In this document: one piece after another, positions 5,291 to 5,366 of the stretch
How the letters are laid out: every line of letters begins with the position of its first letter
Position numbering within the stretch: the stretch's first letter is position 1
DNA from: Bacteroidales bacterium
GTDB lineage: Bacteria; Bacteroidota; Bacteroidia; Bacteroidales; VadinHA17
Direction: 5' to 3'
DNA length: 5,366 bases
Assembly: GCA_015486475.1 (NCBI GenBank)
Contig: WFRO01000101.1
Span: 1 to 5,366, forward strand
The notes under the pieces: model-generated
What the model was told of the DNA's origin: nothing
The model's input: the letters and a program-made list of their open reading frames with translations, nothing else
Database searches by the model: none
Position numbers and translations under genes: made by a program

Positions 5291-5325
5291 AAAGCACAGA
5301 GCACAGGGCTCAGAGCCTGGGACCC
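5291..5325 (+). repeat. Second heptad series, AGAGCAC/AGGGCTC type
   Basis: After a 10-bp break (5281-5290) the heptad pattern resumes with a different core: AAAGCAC, AGAGCAC, AGGGCTC, AGAGCCT and a weaker GGGACCC. Within it 5304-5319 can form a small stem (CAG-GCT with AGC-CTG, one bulged G), but without a following T-run, so I do not call a terminator. Confidence 0.55.
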
Positions 5326-5333
5326 AAAAGTCT

Positions 5334-5366
5334 TCACGCAATGCACGCAAAGCGAAACGCAAAGCA
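5334..5366 (+). repeat. Third repeat series, ACGCAAAGC type, running off the window end
   Basis: The core ACGCAA recurs at irregular 9-12 bp intervals (ACGCAATGC, ACGCAAAGCGAA, ACGCAAAGC). It is cut off by the end of the window, so its length and what lies beyond cannot be judged. Confidence 0.5.

Noticed and set aside
5304..5325. Terminator for the esterase
   Set aside because: The small stem around 5304-5319 has a bulge and is followed by GGGACCC rather than a T-run; the heptad pattern explains the sequence better.

Overview
The window looks like chromosomal DNA from a Bacteroidota bacterium. The evidence is the pair of carbohydrate-active enzymes, a lipoprotein-type signal on the glycosidase, a perfect TAnnTTTG promoter box ahead of one gene, and no clear Shine-Dalgarno sequence ahead of either start. 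The species cannot be named from the sequence.

Layout: bases 1-176 are GC-rich, with no gene and several short inverted repeats. Bases 177-207 hold a degenerate 7-8 bp tandem repeat just past the end of the first gene. Bases 211-2898 (minus strand) encode a complete family GH3 exo-glycosidase lipoprotein with an inserted PA14 domain and a C-terminal fibronectin-III-like domain. Bases 2899-3842 form a 944 bp AT-rich divergent intergenic region. Bases 3843-5249 (plus strand) encode a complete secreted SGNH/SASA-type carbohydrate acetylesterase, usually annotated as sialate O-acetylesterase. Bases 5232-5366 are almost entirely built of degenerate heptanucleotide repeats, which supply the last codons and stop of the esterase.

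The two enzymes are divergently transcribed and plausibly cooperate. The esterase would strip O-acetyl groups from a glycan or oligosaccharide, and the GH3 enzyme would then remove terminal beta-linked sugars in the periplasm. No sialidase is visible, so an acetylated plant glycan such as xylan is at least as likely a target as sialic acid. No transporter pair (SusC/SusD) is present, so a polysaccharide utilisation locus is suggested but not shown.

The unusual material is in the intergenic region. It contains (a) two bulged hairpins of the same architecture in mirror orientation (3035-3071 and 3106-3146), like a REP pair/BIME; (b) a cluster of TACA-N6-TGTA palindromes (3489-3562) abutting the start of a 56-codon ORF of doubtful status; (c) three contiguous 12-bp near-palindromes around CTACGTAG (3637-3672); and (d) a 20-bp palindrome (3722-3741) ahead of a near-consensus promoter for the esterase. 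These signals were read by eye. They are real strings in the sequence, but their functions are inferred.
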